Positions 17,828-27,590 of a stretch of DNA of 64,000 bases are shown one piece after another. The number at the start of each line of letters is the position of its first letter. Position 1 is the first letter of the stretch. The DNA is from Planctomycetota bacterium (GTDB lineage Bacteria; Planctomycetota; Planctomycetia; Pirellulales; Pirellulaceae): NCBI GenBank assembly GCA_014381825.1, contig JACNKX010000151.1, positions 1-64,000 on the forward strand, given 5' to 3'. The notes under the pieces were generated by a model. That model worked only from the letters and a program-made list of their open reading frames with translations, had not been told where the DNA came from and made no database searches. The position numbers and the translations under genes were made by a program.

Positions 17828-18940
17828 ATGAAGATCGACCGTATCGAACTGTTTCACGTTGCGATGCCGCTGCTTTACCCGTGGCGGACGGCTTATGGCG
17901 AAGACGTTGCAATCCACAGCGTTCTTTGTCGTATGACAAGTGGCTCGGTCGACGCTTGGGGAGAGAGTTCGCCGTTGGCCGCTCCGTGTTATAGCCCCGA
18001 GTGGGGCGGCGGCGTCTTTGCGACGGCTCGCGATTGGTTCGCGCCAGCGATCATCGGACACGACATTGAAAGCGGCGAACAACTACAACAAATACTGGCA
18101 CTCTATAAAGGCAATAGCTTTGCGAAAGCAGTGCTGGATACGGCTTGGTGGAGCTTGCAAAGTAAGCTGTCCGGCGCGCCGCTGCATCAGTTACTGGGGG
18201 CGACTCGCGACGAAGTCGTTGTCGGCGCGGACTTTGGCGTCATGGATTCCATCAGCGAGTTGATCACCGCAATCGGCCCTGCCGTCGCCGAGGGTTTCCC
18301 TCGTGTGAAGTTAAAGTTTCGGCCTGGTTGGGACATCGACATGTTGCGGGCCGTCCGTCGCGAGTATCCCGATCACACGTTTCACATCGACTGCAACAGC
18401 GGTTACACGCTGCGCGACGCCGGGTTGTTTCAAGCGATCGACGAGTTCAACCTCGCTATGATCGAACAGCCACTGCCACATGACGACGTCCATCAACACG
18501 CCCAACTCCAGACCCAAATTCAAACACCGATCTGTCTCGACGAGTCGATCACCAACCTGCGCCGAACGGAATCGGCGATCGAGTTGAACAGCTGTCGTTA
18601 CGTGAACATCAAGCCGGGCCGAGTCGGCGGACTGACAAATGCGTTGGCGATTCACAACGCCTGCCGCGACGCGGGAATTCCCTGCTGGGTCGGCGGGATG
18701 TTAGAAAGCTCAACGGGCAGCGCTCACTGTGTAGCCCTAGCAATGCTAGACAATTTCACCTACCCCGCCGACATCTTCCCCACCAACCGTTTCTACGCCC
18801 AAGACCTCTCCGATCCACCGCTAGAACTCCACTGCTCTTCCAGCGGTCAACCCTCCGTCCACGCCTTCGCAGAACTACCAGAGCCAGATCCTCAACGATT
18901 GGAACACCTCACACAGCAAAAGGCGATTATCGACGGCTGA
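17828..18940 (+). CDS. menC: Enolase-superfamily o-succinylbenzoate synthase-like protein
   Basis: The product is 370 residues. It carries the muconate-lactonising-enzyme pattern: K-x-K in VKLKFRPGWD, metal ligands in HIDCNSGYT, MIEQPLPHDD and CLDESI, and the second catalytic lysine in YVNIKPGRVGG. The N-terminal capping domain has WGESSPLAAPCYSPE, typical of the o-succinylbenzoate synthase/N-acylamino-acid racemase group. The first activity would serve menaquinone synthesis. No other men gene is in the window, so racemase or another acyl-amino-acid activity remains possible. It begins 17 bases after the hybrid kinase and is convergent with the pseudopilin operon. Confidence 0.85.
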   Translation: MKIDRIELFHVAMPLLYPWRTAYGEDVAIHSVLCRMTSGSVDAWGESSPLAAPCYSPEWGGGVFATARDWFAPAIIGHDIESGEQLQQILALYKGNSFAKAVLDTAWWSLQSKLSGAPLHQLLGATRDEVVVGADFGVMDSISELITAIGPAVAEGFPRVKLKFRPGWDIDMLRAVRREYPDHTFHIDCNSGYTLRDAGLFQAIDEFNLAMIEQPLPHDDVHQHAQLQTQIQTPICLDESITNLRRTESAIELNSCRYVNIKPGRVGGLTNALAIHNACRDAGIPCWVGGMLESSTGSAHCVALAMLDNFTYPADIFPTNRFYAQDLSDPPLELHCSSSGQPSVHAFAELPEPDPQRLEHLTQQKAIIDG

Positions 18941-18946
18941 TCCAGC

Positions 18947-20698
18947 TTATTCCGGTCTGAAATTAGATGTCACTGAAAACTGACGAATCTGACGAGCGTC
19001 ATGCTCAATCATTCGTATACGAATCTGCAACGCACGAAGAGGGCCAGCATAGGGTGGCGATGTTTCTCGTTCACCTGCGTCATCGACGATCCCTGTTGTC
19101 CCTCCGTTATCGATGCCATCACCTCCTTCGTCGGATGTTCCGTTACCATTCTGGTCCCGCCCGTCATACTCGTAATGCGAGGACCAAGTGTCATAAGTTG
19201 GAGTTGTCAACTTCGACTTTGAGGCAACCGAACTACTAAAATGCGACGAGTAAGCTGTTGAACTAAGGAGATTGTACGTGTACGTCGTACTGCCAGCGGC
19301 GTGCGATTTACCTGCATAGTTGAGGTCGACGAACGCACCGCGACCTATCGGCAGAAAATACCGAGCAGTTCCCCCCGACGAACTGAGTTGAATGGACTCT
19401 GGGATTGACGTTGTATTGAAAGCCGTCGTCGCAAATCCACGTTCACCGGGCGATACGCATTCATCATCGGAATTCGGTGCGGCAGCCTCAAGTACGTCGT
19501 CGGTAGGCGCATTGTTATCGTCGTCGATGCCTTTCACGCCCCAACTCGCATCTTCGCCCCAAAATCCACCCAACGGCGCTAGCGGATCATAAGCGCGAAT
19601 GTCGAACGCCAAAGTGTTTGCGAGCATCACATCCTCGCCTTGATGAACGCCTGTTTTTACGACGCCAGGGTTTGCGACCGTGTAGCCTCGCACGATATTA
19701 CCAGGCAGTCCCGTCGCACTCGTTGCGTCCCGATTTATTTGGTAGGGGAAACCCCATTTGGCCTCAGTCATGAAGTATTCCAAGGCGCTGCCCGAACCAA
19801 CGGCGACAATCTTTCGATGCGCAAATCGACGTTCGCGCATGGTGAGATCTTCCAACGTATTCGCAATGATATAGAAACGAAATGAACTTCCGCCGGCAGA
19901 GATCGGCTCAAAATGGACTGACAAGTCGTTCTCAGCATAAAACTGTCGTAGAGCATTTCGCAGATCGACCAAATCCTGCTGCACGGTAGTGTCGAACGTA
20001 TTCTTGATTCCGGCGGTCAGTTGAATATCTAGGAGTTTCCAATATGGATCACCCGCCAACGTATTAGTGTTCAGATCGGGTCGAATCAATAGGGAACGTC
20101 GATACACGGTGTAACTGTCATTTGTTTCCGCGTTGAGACTCCCGTTACCGGAATCCAAGAATCCGTCCGCAGTTGAATCGATAACTGGCGTGTCGATCAA
20201 GGTCGTCCACCAAACGATTTCGGCAAGGTCTGATTCAATCTTCGTCGGAGTTTTAACACCGCCAATTCGGACTGTATAAGAGCCTCGAAATGGCGTGTCT
20301 GCGCTTCGTGATGTCAGCATCAAGATATCGTCCGCGTCCCCGAACGAGGTGTTTTCACCGGGTGTGCCGTCTCCATCCAAATCAAGCGTGAGTCCCGTAC
20401 CGTCGTGATTTGATCCTTCAAAGTATTCGAGGTATCCACTGCCAGACTCCGGTCGCGGCCAGGGGAGAGCCGGGAGGGTGAGTCCTTCCAAATCCTGCTG
20501 TAGACGTAACGCAACGCTTCGCATTTGGGTCGACATCTCCACAGATGCTCGGTTCACTGATACCGTTTCGCTGACGACTGCGAACGCTTGCGCCAGCCCA
20601 TACACCAACATCAGTGTGATGGCGGCAGACACTAGAAGTTCAACGAGTGTAAACGCTAATTGCCGCGATCCCGATGTACTCGTTCTTCGTTGCTGCAT
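18947..20698 (-). CDS. GspJ-like minor pseudopilin, enlarged
   Basis: The product is 583 residues from the ATG at 20698; a GTG at 20713 would add five residues. The N-terminus has a prepilin peptidase signal RQLA/FTLVELLVSAAITLML with Glu at position +5, but alanine instead of glycine at -1. The body is far longer than the usual 200-230 residues of GspJ and includes Asp-rich loops (GIDDDNNAPTDD; GRDQNGNGTSDEGGDGIDN) that look like calcium sites. It is last in a ten-gene secretion/pilus operon, 57 bases after the GspK-like gene. GspJ-like proteins sit at the tip of the pseudopilus with GspI and GspK. Confidence 0.85.
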   Translation of the reverse strand: MQQRRTSTSGSRQLAFTLVELLVSAAITLMLVYGLAQAFAVVSETVSVNRASVEMSTQMRSVALRLQQDLEGLTLPALPWPRPESGSGYLEYFEGSNHDGTGLTLDLDGDGTPGENTSFGDADDILMLTSRSADTPFRGSYTVRIGGVKTPTKIESDLAEIVWWTTLIDTPVIDSTADGFLDSGNGSLNAETNDSYTVYRRSLLIRPDLNTNTLAGDPYWKLLDIQLTAGIKNTFDTTVQQDLVDLRNALRQFYAENDLSVHFEPISAGGSSFRFYIIANTLEDLTMRERRFAHRKIVAVGSGSALEYFMTEAKWGFPYQINRDATSATGLPGNIVRGYTVANPGVVKTGVHQGEDVMLANTLAFDIRAYDPLAPLGGFWGEDASWGVKGIDDDNNAPTDDVLEAAAPNSDDECVSPGERGFATTAFNTTSIPESIQLSSSGGTARYFLPIGRGAFVDLNYAGKSHAAGSTTYTYNLLSSTAYSSHFSSSVASKSKLTTPTYDTWSSHYEYDGRDQNGNGTSDEGGDGIDNGGTTGIVDDAGERETSPPYAGPLRALQIRIRMIEHDARQIRQFSVTSNFRPE

Positions 20699-20755
20699 TA
20701 CGGCCACTTTCACTAAAAATGAAACTCACGATCGAATGTTAGGTGCATGCGACAG

Positions 20756-23700
20756 TCACTCGATGAATCGCTGCATTAGGATCGCACGATCAATGTTATG
20801 GTTCTTGTCGGGTTCAAATGCGACAGGGATCGACCGGTCGACGATATAGAACGCTCGGTGGCGTTTTACTTCGCCAGTGTCACGGCCTAATTCGATTCCG
20901 AGTCGATAGCCATCGGGATGTGCAGCGTCGGTTACTCGTGAGCCAGATACTAGATTCTCCTCGACCTCGAAGAATCCAACTGTCATCCAGATTGCGAAGA
21001 CGTTGGAAGTGGTTGACAACTTATTTCCGAGTTGCTGATACCCTTGATATCGAAAATAAGCATTTCGATCTGTGTTGATGTGGTCATCCGTGGTTGTTGT
21101 ATTCGCTGTATATGCGAATAGCGGTACTGTTGTTTCGTCCAAAGTACTCGTTGTCGTGTCATCGAACGGGCCACGTCTAAACCACGTAGCATCAACTCCT
21201 TGTTTCCGCATGTCTTCAATATCCGGCATCAAGTCCGCTGAAAACGCTGAACGGAAAGGATTTGCAAAGCGGGTCGGATAATAGACGTCTGGTGGACTAC
21301 CAGTCGGTTGCCAGCCAAACGCGAGTATGTCGGACACATCGTCACCATAACCTTGTCGACTCAAATTCAAATTGTTTAAGAGAATGGTGCTACTCGTTGG
21401 ATCCATCCCGGGAAAAGTTTTAGCAATTCCCTCCCAAATGCGAGAATCAAATATCGTATTGATATTCACGCGACCCGGGTCACGGAACCTGGAGAGCCTG
21501 TTGTAAGGTGGGCGAAACGTATTGCCTCCCGCAGCAGAACCGGTGAAGGTTGCTGGACGATACCATTTCTCTGTTCCGGGATACTGCGAAGGAGTCTCCA
21601 CAAAGTCCAGCAACCTGTATAAGTCCGCCGCCGTTACGGTGGTCGGGGGCATGCTTGTGGTGGTCGTCTCGTGAAAGAAATTCAATAGATGAGAGTACGG
21701 AGCTGCGCCGGTCGTATCCGGATAGGGATCAGTCGGGACAGCACCGGTTTGGTCGAGGACGCCGAACTCTTGAAATAGTCTTGATGGCGAACTCGATGGA
21801 ACGAGCAAAAGTTCCATTGGACTCGCGTAAGGACGATTGTTAACGGTCAGCCAGGGGAATGGACTGGTGGGGTCACCACGATACTGATCCGTACCTGGGC
21901 GGCGCGTCGTTCCAAATCCAGCGTTGGAATTCAGATATCCGAGTGAGTGTGATAGATTCCGACTGAAGTATGCCGCCGTTCCCGCGCTTCCTGTCGTCCC
22001 TTGGCTTGTTGGTGACCGCGTCGATTGCGCCCATATATTCGTATCAGTTCCATTTCGATCACGGGTATTGAACTGTACGGTAATACCGGGCGGATCATCG
22101 GGATCAAAATCAGTGCCCGCTGGCACGATCATCATCGGATCCCAACCGGATGGTGGATTTTGTTCTTCACCGTTAAACACCGTCAGATCGATCGGAGACC
22201 AATCGATCGTAATGTACGGATTCGTTGCTAAATCGAACGCACGTGTTGGATCTGCTAACCGTTGAACAAACGCTGTTCGGTGGTTCGAACTCGTGTCGGT
22301 ACTGAGGATTCCATCTGTGACCAAGGGCCGCGTAGAAGCTGGTGCTTCTGGAACGGCTGCACCGAGGCTATCCCGAATGATGTCACTGTCAAATGGAGCG
22401 TCGGGCAGCGTGCCGGGGGATATGGCACCGCTGTAGGTGTGATAGCTGTCAAACGGCAATCCGGCAACAAACCGGTCCGTCGGTTCCTGATAGTAGACTC
22501 GAATTGGCTGACCGTTGCCCGCGTCAACTACTGCGGCTCCCATTGCGTCTCGCACAACGTTGATCGGCAAAGGCTCGGATACGTTTACGCCAATTCCCTC
22601 AGGTGCTGTCGTTCCGGCATTTGTCCAAAAGGGTGGAGGATTGGCGGCAATCACTGCCGAGAGCGCAGTTCGTATGTTCGACGGCGTCGAAGCAGTATCT
22701 GCCGCGTTATAGTAGGTCAAGCCTTTTACATCATCCGATCCAGGCCAGCCGGCTTCGTCTGCCTCGTCCGTCACGCCGTCGTTGTCATCATCGGTGCTCG
22801 CAATACCCCATTCCGCATCAGTGCCCTTTGACCAGTCGTTGATCACGATACGTTGGGGTGCAACTTGAGGCATGTCGATTGTCGTGATGTTTGAACCCAC
22901 TCTCGTCGTTTTTCGTGGGCCAACCACCAAGTATCCACCCGCTCGCATTTGCACCGCTGTATTCCCAGATCGGTTATAGAAGATCTGCTCCGCGTCTTGT
23001 GCGGTAAACCCCAGACTGGTGGGGTTTTGGGACGTGAACCAGATCTGGCGTTCTATCGCCAGCGTCTGTGGATTTACAGGAGCGGTGTTCTGATACGGAT
23101 CGTCCCCTGGCGCCAGCGTTGAAAGGTACGTCGGCTCGAACGAAGTCGTATGTGGCATCACTGCGGTACGTTGTAACGGACTAACTGCTGAAGTATCAGC
23201 GGCATCACCCTGGTGTGACGCACTGATCGCGACACGCCAGACCGGGAAGCTGCGACCGCTGGTGTTAGCGGGCGCAACTCGAGTGAGATCAAGCGCGATC
23301 TCATTGTTGGTAACGGTATAGAGTTCACCAGGGACGACTGGATTGTTCGCACGTCTCGGACGCGGGCAATAAAACTCCAAAAACAGAGAACCTTGCGGAA
23401 TTCGATATTGGTCGAGGTCATTGTCCGCCTCGGCGGTTTCCGCCGCATTCAGACGCTTCAGACCCGTCGTATCGAGGTCAGTGTCCTTCACGCGACGATC
23501 GTGGAACGCAGTCGCTTCAGTTAGCAAGAGGTCGGGATACTCGACTCCCCACACCACGGCCCGTTCATCTGCTTCGTCGACAATGGTGTCACCATCATTG
23601 TCGACGCCATCCGTGCCCTCGTTTGTCGCCAAGTTACCGTCGACCTGCCATCCGTCGAACGGATTGGGATCGTATTCGAAGCCGGTCATGATCGCATCAG

Positions 23701-26383
23701 AGTCTCTAAAATCTACGGCATTCACAGCCCATTGGGCATAGCGCCGGACTGTAAGCGCGACGAGTGCGCGAGTCCTAAGCTGGTTTTCCGCCAACGTTGC
23801 TGCTGTTTGCGGCAGAGTTGTGTCAAGCGCAAAGGACCCGACTTCTGGTGTTGCCATCGGTCGGACAAAACCGTCGGACGACGGGAGAGTGCTTAAGTCT
23901 CCTGCCGAGTAGCGGGGTTCGTCAATAACGGCCATTAACAAGCAGAACAAATGCCGAGCCAATATCTGCCGCGTGTCGTTGGTTACTGGATCATCATTTT
24001 GATGCTCGAACTTCACCGCAAAACCAGCGGGCCCCGTTGGCCAAGTTTGTTCGTTCGTACCGCTAGTCGTCTTCTCGCCTCGCTCATCAACGGTGCCGTC
24101 ACCATCATCATCAATACCGTTGCCAAGTAGCCGGTTTATGTTGAGTAATTCGCCGTGTTGTAGTTCAAACGGCAGCAGTATCTTTATCTCACTCGGAATG
24201 TCCGCTTCGGCGACACTGTTGTCGCGTAGTTTGCCGACAAACAAATCGAGAATCGACAATCGCTGTCGGTCGGTCGTCGGCGTAGTGGCACCCGATCGAG
24301 CCCACAATTCTCTGGGAACGCCGTGCTTGGGTGCGGGAAGGTAACTGCTGTGAACTGTTATCAGGCGGCGCACCTCGTTGTCGGAAAAACTGTTGGGAGC
24401 GGTGCGAATGAGACGAGTTGGCAACTTCCATGCATCATAGTCGTCGAAGCGTAACACTCTCTCTAATTCGGCGAACGTATAGGGGCGATCATAGCGTCCG
24501 GTATCGCCATACCCATTCATCTTAAGCAGTATTTCGTACGGATCATCCACGCGTTCGTTGCCCGCCCAGCTTCCTGCAACTTTCGGATGCCCCGTATGGT
24601 CGAGGTATAGACCACCAATTCCTCGCATATCCGGACGAGACGAAAAGGAGCTTCTTGCGTTCGCGGCGTACGTATTCGGGAGATCCCTCGTCCGTAAACT
24701 GCCGATCGACGTATCGTCGGTCCCCTTGCGCCCAGGCTGAAAATCTGCACTATCCGTGACCGCACCGTATCTGCCTTCCAATATCGCTTTGTGTTCAGCA
24801 GACGAAGGAGCAATCGCAAACGCTGGCGCCAAGGCAACTTCGGCTGGCCCAAAGCTAGTTCCACGCGGTAACGTAGGGGTGGTAGTACCTGCAGAATCGG
24901 TTGCTGTGACGGATTTCAATGTGAACTCGTCTGCGGTGGCGTCGTGAGTCAAAATAGTGTCGTGCGCAAGATTGCCGTGGGCATTTAGGTTCAGGCGTCC
25001 ATCGAGATCCTGACACAAGATCGCGACCAGTGGCTTGTACAACTTTCCCGATGGCGATGTCTGAACCGGCAGTCCGATGTCAATCCAGATGCTATCCGCC
25101 GTCGCGTCCCCATCGTTGTCGACGTCCCACGCACCCGCACTTCCATATCCAGTAGGCGGCGAATTGCCGAGAAAATGAAAAGCCGAGTTCGAACCGCTGA
25201 AGTTGGGATGGTCTTCGGGTAGTGGACGAAACGTGCATGCCCGCTTCACATCGACGATAAAGTCGCGTTGGGCTTGGGTTAGTGTGTTGCTAGTGGTGTA
25301 AGGATTATTGAATATTGACCATGCGGCACCTGCTCCGCTCGCTCCGAAATCAACCGGCAGCGGCGAGCCCGACGATCGAAGCTCTTCAAAGACGTAACGC
25401 AACAACGATGGCCGGTGAAACGAAGGAATTATCTCGCCAACTGTCGCAAGGTCGGGAGGGACCATCGCAAGATACATATTCTGGAAGTCGACTGCGTCCC
25501 AGCTTTCATCGGCACCACCCGAATTCAGCCCACTTTCATAGTAAGTCGCAACGGCATGTGAGAATAAAGCCGCCCAATTTGTGACCTCCTCATCGTCTCC
25601 ATTTCCTCCTTCATCGATTTCATCGATGATTCCGTCGCTATCGTCGTCGACATCTGCATCACCCCATTTCCGATCGGGTCCAGGCAGAAAAATATCGCCG
25701 TCTAAGTTCTGAGACGTCGTGTCATAGCCGTACCCCGTTCCATTGAATGGGCGGCCATTGATCAGAAATGAATCACCGTTACCTGGTGTGGCGGCAAGAT
25801 GCGTATCCGATCGAAACGCTTCACACCTGAGCTGAACGAAATCGTCAGTACCCGATGCCAGAAACTCCTCCATTTCATCCATCGTACCGTCCGAGTTGTC
25901 ATCGACTCCGGCCTCTCCCCACTCCGCGTCCGTACCAGGATCTGCATCATAATCGACGATGCGTGAGCTAAGCCCTCGCGCGTCGCCGTTTAACATTGTG
26001 ATTACGCAACCAACAAATGAATCATCGAGTACAGAGAAACCGGATGTTGGTGAGACGCTGATCAACAGGAATTCGCCACCCATCTCTGTAGTAGCGGTGT
26101 TAATCTTTCCCTTTGCAAAATCGGTACCGTATAGATCGCGCAGCAACGACTGCGAGTTCAGGGACGATCTCGTACCGGTATCGCGAATCAACTGGCTGAT
26201 CGCAACGTCGAAGTATTTCCGAGGATCATCTCCCGTCTTTCGATACCGTTCTGCTGCAATGGCGGCGTTGCGGTATTGCGCCGAGATAACGACAAAGGTG
26301 ACGGCCATCAGTGTAAACAACACTAACAAGCTCAGTACGATCAACAGGACGACACCGCGTCGTCGGCGAAAGCGTTTTTGCAT
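20756..26383 (-). CDS. Giant GspK-like minor pseudopilin
   Basis: The product is 1,875 residues, over five times a normal GspK. The start has GGGGAG 9 bases upstream. The N-terminus RRRRG/VVLLIVLSLLVLFTL is a prepilin signal lacking Glu at +5, which is the mark of GspK, the tip pseudopilin that needs no E5. The rest holds at least six Asp-rich loops, for example DDNSDGTMDE (161-170), DDDSDGIIDE (246-255), IDDDGDGTVDE, VDNDGDTIVDE and TDDDNDGVTDE, separated by long stretches without recognised domains. Near the C-terminus come GspK-like phrases such as FRDPGRVNINTI. The bulk of the protein would lie outside the inner membrane at the pilus tip. The loops may bind calcium. Confidence 0.88.
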   Translation of the reverse strand: MQKRFRRRRGVVLLIVLSLLVLFTLMAVTFVVISAQYRNAAIAAERYRKTGDDPRKYFDVAISQLIRDTGTRSSLNSQSLLRDLYGTDFAKGKINTATTEMGGEFLLISVSPTSGFSVLDDSFVGCVITMLNGDARGLSSRIVDYDADPGTDAEWGEAGVDDNSDGTMDEMEEFLASGTDDFVQLRCEAFRSDTHLAATPGNGDSFLINGRPFNGTGYGYDTTSQNLDGDIFLPGPDRKWGDADVDDDSDGIIDEIDEGGNGDDEEVTNWAALFSHAVATYYESGLNSGGADESWDAVDFQNMYLAMVPPDLATVGEIIPSFHRPSLLRYVFEELRSSGSPLPVDFGASGAGAAWSIFNNPYTTSNTLTQAQRDFIVDVKRACTFRPLPEDHPNFSGSNSAFHFLGNSPPTGYGSAGAWDVDNDGDATADSIWIDIGLPVQTSPSGKLYKPLVAILCQDLDGRLNLNAHGNLAHDTILTHDATADEFTLKSVTATDSAGTTTPTLPRGTSFGPAEVALAPAFAIAPSSAEHKAILEGRYGAVTDSADFQPGRKGTDDTSIGSLRTRDLPNTYAANARSSFSSRPDMRGIGGLYLDHTGHPKVAGSWAGNERVDDPYEILLKMNGYGDTGRYDRPYTFAELERVLRFDDYDAWKLPTRLIRTAPNSFSDNEVRRLITVHSSYLPAPKHGVPRELWARSGATTPTTDRQRLSILDLFVGKLRDNSVAEADIPSEIKILLPFELQHGELLNINRLLGNGIDDDGDGTVDERGEKTTSGTNEQTWPTGPAGFAVKFEHQNDDPVTNDTRQILARHLFCLLMAVIDEPRYSAGDLSTLPSSDGFVRPMATPEVGSFALDTTLPQTAATLAENQLRTRALVALTVRRYAQWAVNAVDFRDSDAIMTGFEYDPNPFDGWQVDGNLATNEGTDGVDNDGDTIVDEADERAVVWGVEYPDLLLTEATAFHDRRVKDTDLDTTGLKRLNAAETAEADNDLDQYRIPQGSLFLEFYCPRPRRANNPVVPGELYTVTNNEIALDLTRVAPANTSGRSFPVWRVAISASHQGDAADTSAVSPLQRTAVMPHTTSFEPTYLSTLAPGDDPYQNTAPVNPQTLAIERQIWFTSQNPTSLGFTAQDAEQIFYNRSGNTAVQMRAGGYLVVGPRKTTRVGSNITTIDMPQVAPQRIVINDWSKGTDAEWGIASTDDDNDGVTDEADEAGWPGSDDVKGLTYYNAADTASTPSNIRTALSAVIAANPPPFWTNAGTTAPEGIGVNVSEPLPINVVRDAMGAAVVDAGNGQPIRVYYQEPTDRFVAGLPFDSYHTYSGAISPGTLPDAPFDSDIIRDSLGAAVPEAPASTRPLVTDGILSTDTSSNHRTAFVQRLADPTRAFDLATNPYITIDWSPIDLTVFNGEEQNPPSGWDPMMIVPAGTDFDPDDPPGITVQFNTRDRNGTDTNIWAQSTRSPTSQGTTGSAGTAAYFSRNLSHSLGYLNSNAGFGTTRRPGTDQYRGDPTSPFPWLTVNNRPYASPMELLLVPSSSPSRLFQEFGVLDQTGAVPTDPYPDTTGAAPYSHLLNFFHETTTTSMPPTTVTAADLYRLLDFVETPSQYPGTEKWYRPATFTGSAAGGNTFRPPYNRLSRFRDPGRVNINTIFDSRIWEGIAKTFPGMDPTSSTILLNNLNLSRQGYGDDVSDILAFGWQPTGSPPDVYYPTRFANPFRSAFSADLMPDIEDMRKQGVDATWFRRGPFDDTTTSTLDETTVPLFAYTANTTTTDDHINTDRNAYFRYQGYQQLGNKLSTTSNVFAIWMTVGFFEVEENLVSGSRVTDAAHPDGYRLGIELGRDTGEVKRHRAFYIVDRSIPVAFEPDKNHNIDRAILMQRFIE

Positions 26384-26552
26384 CAGAACAAACTCCCCGA
26401 TAATCCGTTTCCAATTTAAGTTTTCCGAGCGAGCGCCTGACTGCTGTCAGGCTGATCGGGAAGAACGGTGCTAAGGCACCAGGGAAGCGATAGCCTCCCG
26501 CTCGCAAAACAGTAACGTCTACAAATCCTCTACCTTCAACATGATTGCCTGC
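26384..26552 (-). promoter_or_regulatory. Structured spacer inside the pseudopilin operon
   Basis: This 169-base gap is the longest between the pseudopilin genes and is rich in inverted repeats: CCTGAC/GTCAGG with a 4-base loop (26436-26451) and GGTGC/GCACC (26469-26482), within GC-rich flanks carrying GCGAGCGGGAGG and CGCTCGCTCGG on the minus strand. None is followed by a T-tract, so it is not an obvious terminator. It may be a processing or stability element or a REP-like repeat. Confidence 0.45.
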
Positions 26553-27587
26553 TCAGTAGCTCCACATGCTCTGATCTTCGAGCCGAATCGTCTTCTCGTA
26601 TACGCTAACCACGTTTCTAACTAACATTGCTGTCGTCGTCACATCATCAGGCCAATCGGGCCCTTGCAACGTCACGTCGAGGTTCCAAACGGCGGGTGAC
26701 GTAAGTCGCGGAGCGCTTTCCGTTTCGAGAATGCGGTACCACCGAAAAAGTGGAGTATCGTCGGAAGAAGCACTTGAAGCCGCTCCCGTTGCAACAATTC
26801 CCATCAGCATCAGCCAGTCACCGCGTTTAACGTCAAGAGCTGCCGCACTGCTCGCCTCCAACGCAACATCGCCTCCCGCAAGTCCGCTCGAGTAGAATGA
26901 AGTGACGTTTGCCACGCGTTCGTTCACCGCATCCATGGTCATGCTACTGTCTCTGTCATTGAACACCACGACCGAAAGCGTATACAAGTCTCGATACGCG
27001 TCCGTGGCATCTTGTACTGGAACGAGCGTTGCCAGCCACGAAAAATTACCGTCAAATTGCCGTCTTGTTTGCGATTCACCATACTGTTGAATCGGTGCGA
27101 GTGACTTGTCATCGGGTAGATCGAACACCAAATCGTCAGCTGTAACAAAGACCGTCTCAGCTTGGCCAGCTGTCATGATTGCGCTGCCCGCAGGTTCTTG
27201 GAGTAGCGAGATTCGAAGCATTCGAGGATCGCTCGAAGTCGCACTCGTGTACGGAAACAAGTCGGGATTGCCGCTGGCCCCTGCGGTCGTGTCGAAATGA
27301 ACTGCAGCAAAACGCGGATCAATACAGAACGCTGTTCGATCGCCATTTCGCGGTGTACCGGGAACAGCAGCACCGCTACGAGTGATCCATTGGTCTGTTC
27401 GTCCCATGCCACGAGCCGTAAAGGCTTCAACCGCGTCTAAACCAGTTCTCGACGCCGAATCCGCAATTGCGCCCTTTCCGACATGCGATAGGCCGACTGG
27501 AATAAGCGCCATAACTCCTAACAAACCGACGGCGATCACACCGAGCGAAAACATGACCTCCAGTAGACTGACGCCACGACGAACCAT
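26553..27587 (-). CDS. GspI-like minor pseudopilin
   Basis: The product is 344 residues. The signal RRG/VSLLEVMFSLGVIAVGLLGVM has Gly at -1 and Glu at +5, and the helix pattern VSLLEVM is that of GspI/PilV-like proteins. The C-terminal domain is larger than in classic GspI (about 120 residues). It starts 3 bases after the stop of the GspH-like gene, so the two are translationally close. With GspJ and GspK it is expected to form the pseudopilus tip. Confidence 0.87.
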   Translation of the reverse strand: MVRRGVSLLEVMFSLGVIAVGLLGVMALIPVGLSHVGKGAIADSASRTGLDAVEAFTARGMGRTDQWITRSGAAVPGTPRNGDRTAFCIDPRFAAVHFDTTAGASGNPDLFPYTSATSSDPRMLRISLLQEPAGSAIMTAGQAETVFVTADDLVFDLPDDKSLAPIQQYGESQTRRQFDGNFSWLATLVPVQDATDAYRDLYTLSVVVFNDRDSSMTMDAVNERVANVTSFYSSGLAGGDVALEASSAAALDVKRGDWLMLMGIVATGAASSASSDDTPLFRWYRILETESAPRLTSPAVWNLDVTLQGPDWPDDVTTTAMLVRNVVSVYEKTIRLEDQSMWSY

Positions 27588-27590
27588 GCT

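Noticed and set aside
22262-22831. 189-codon plus-strand ORF opposite the GspK-like gene
   Set aside because: It is antisense to a long coding frame and shows no domain.
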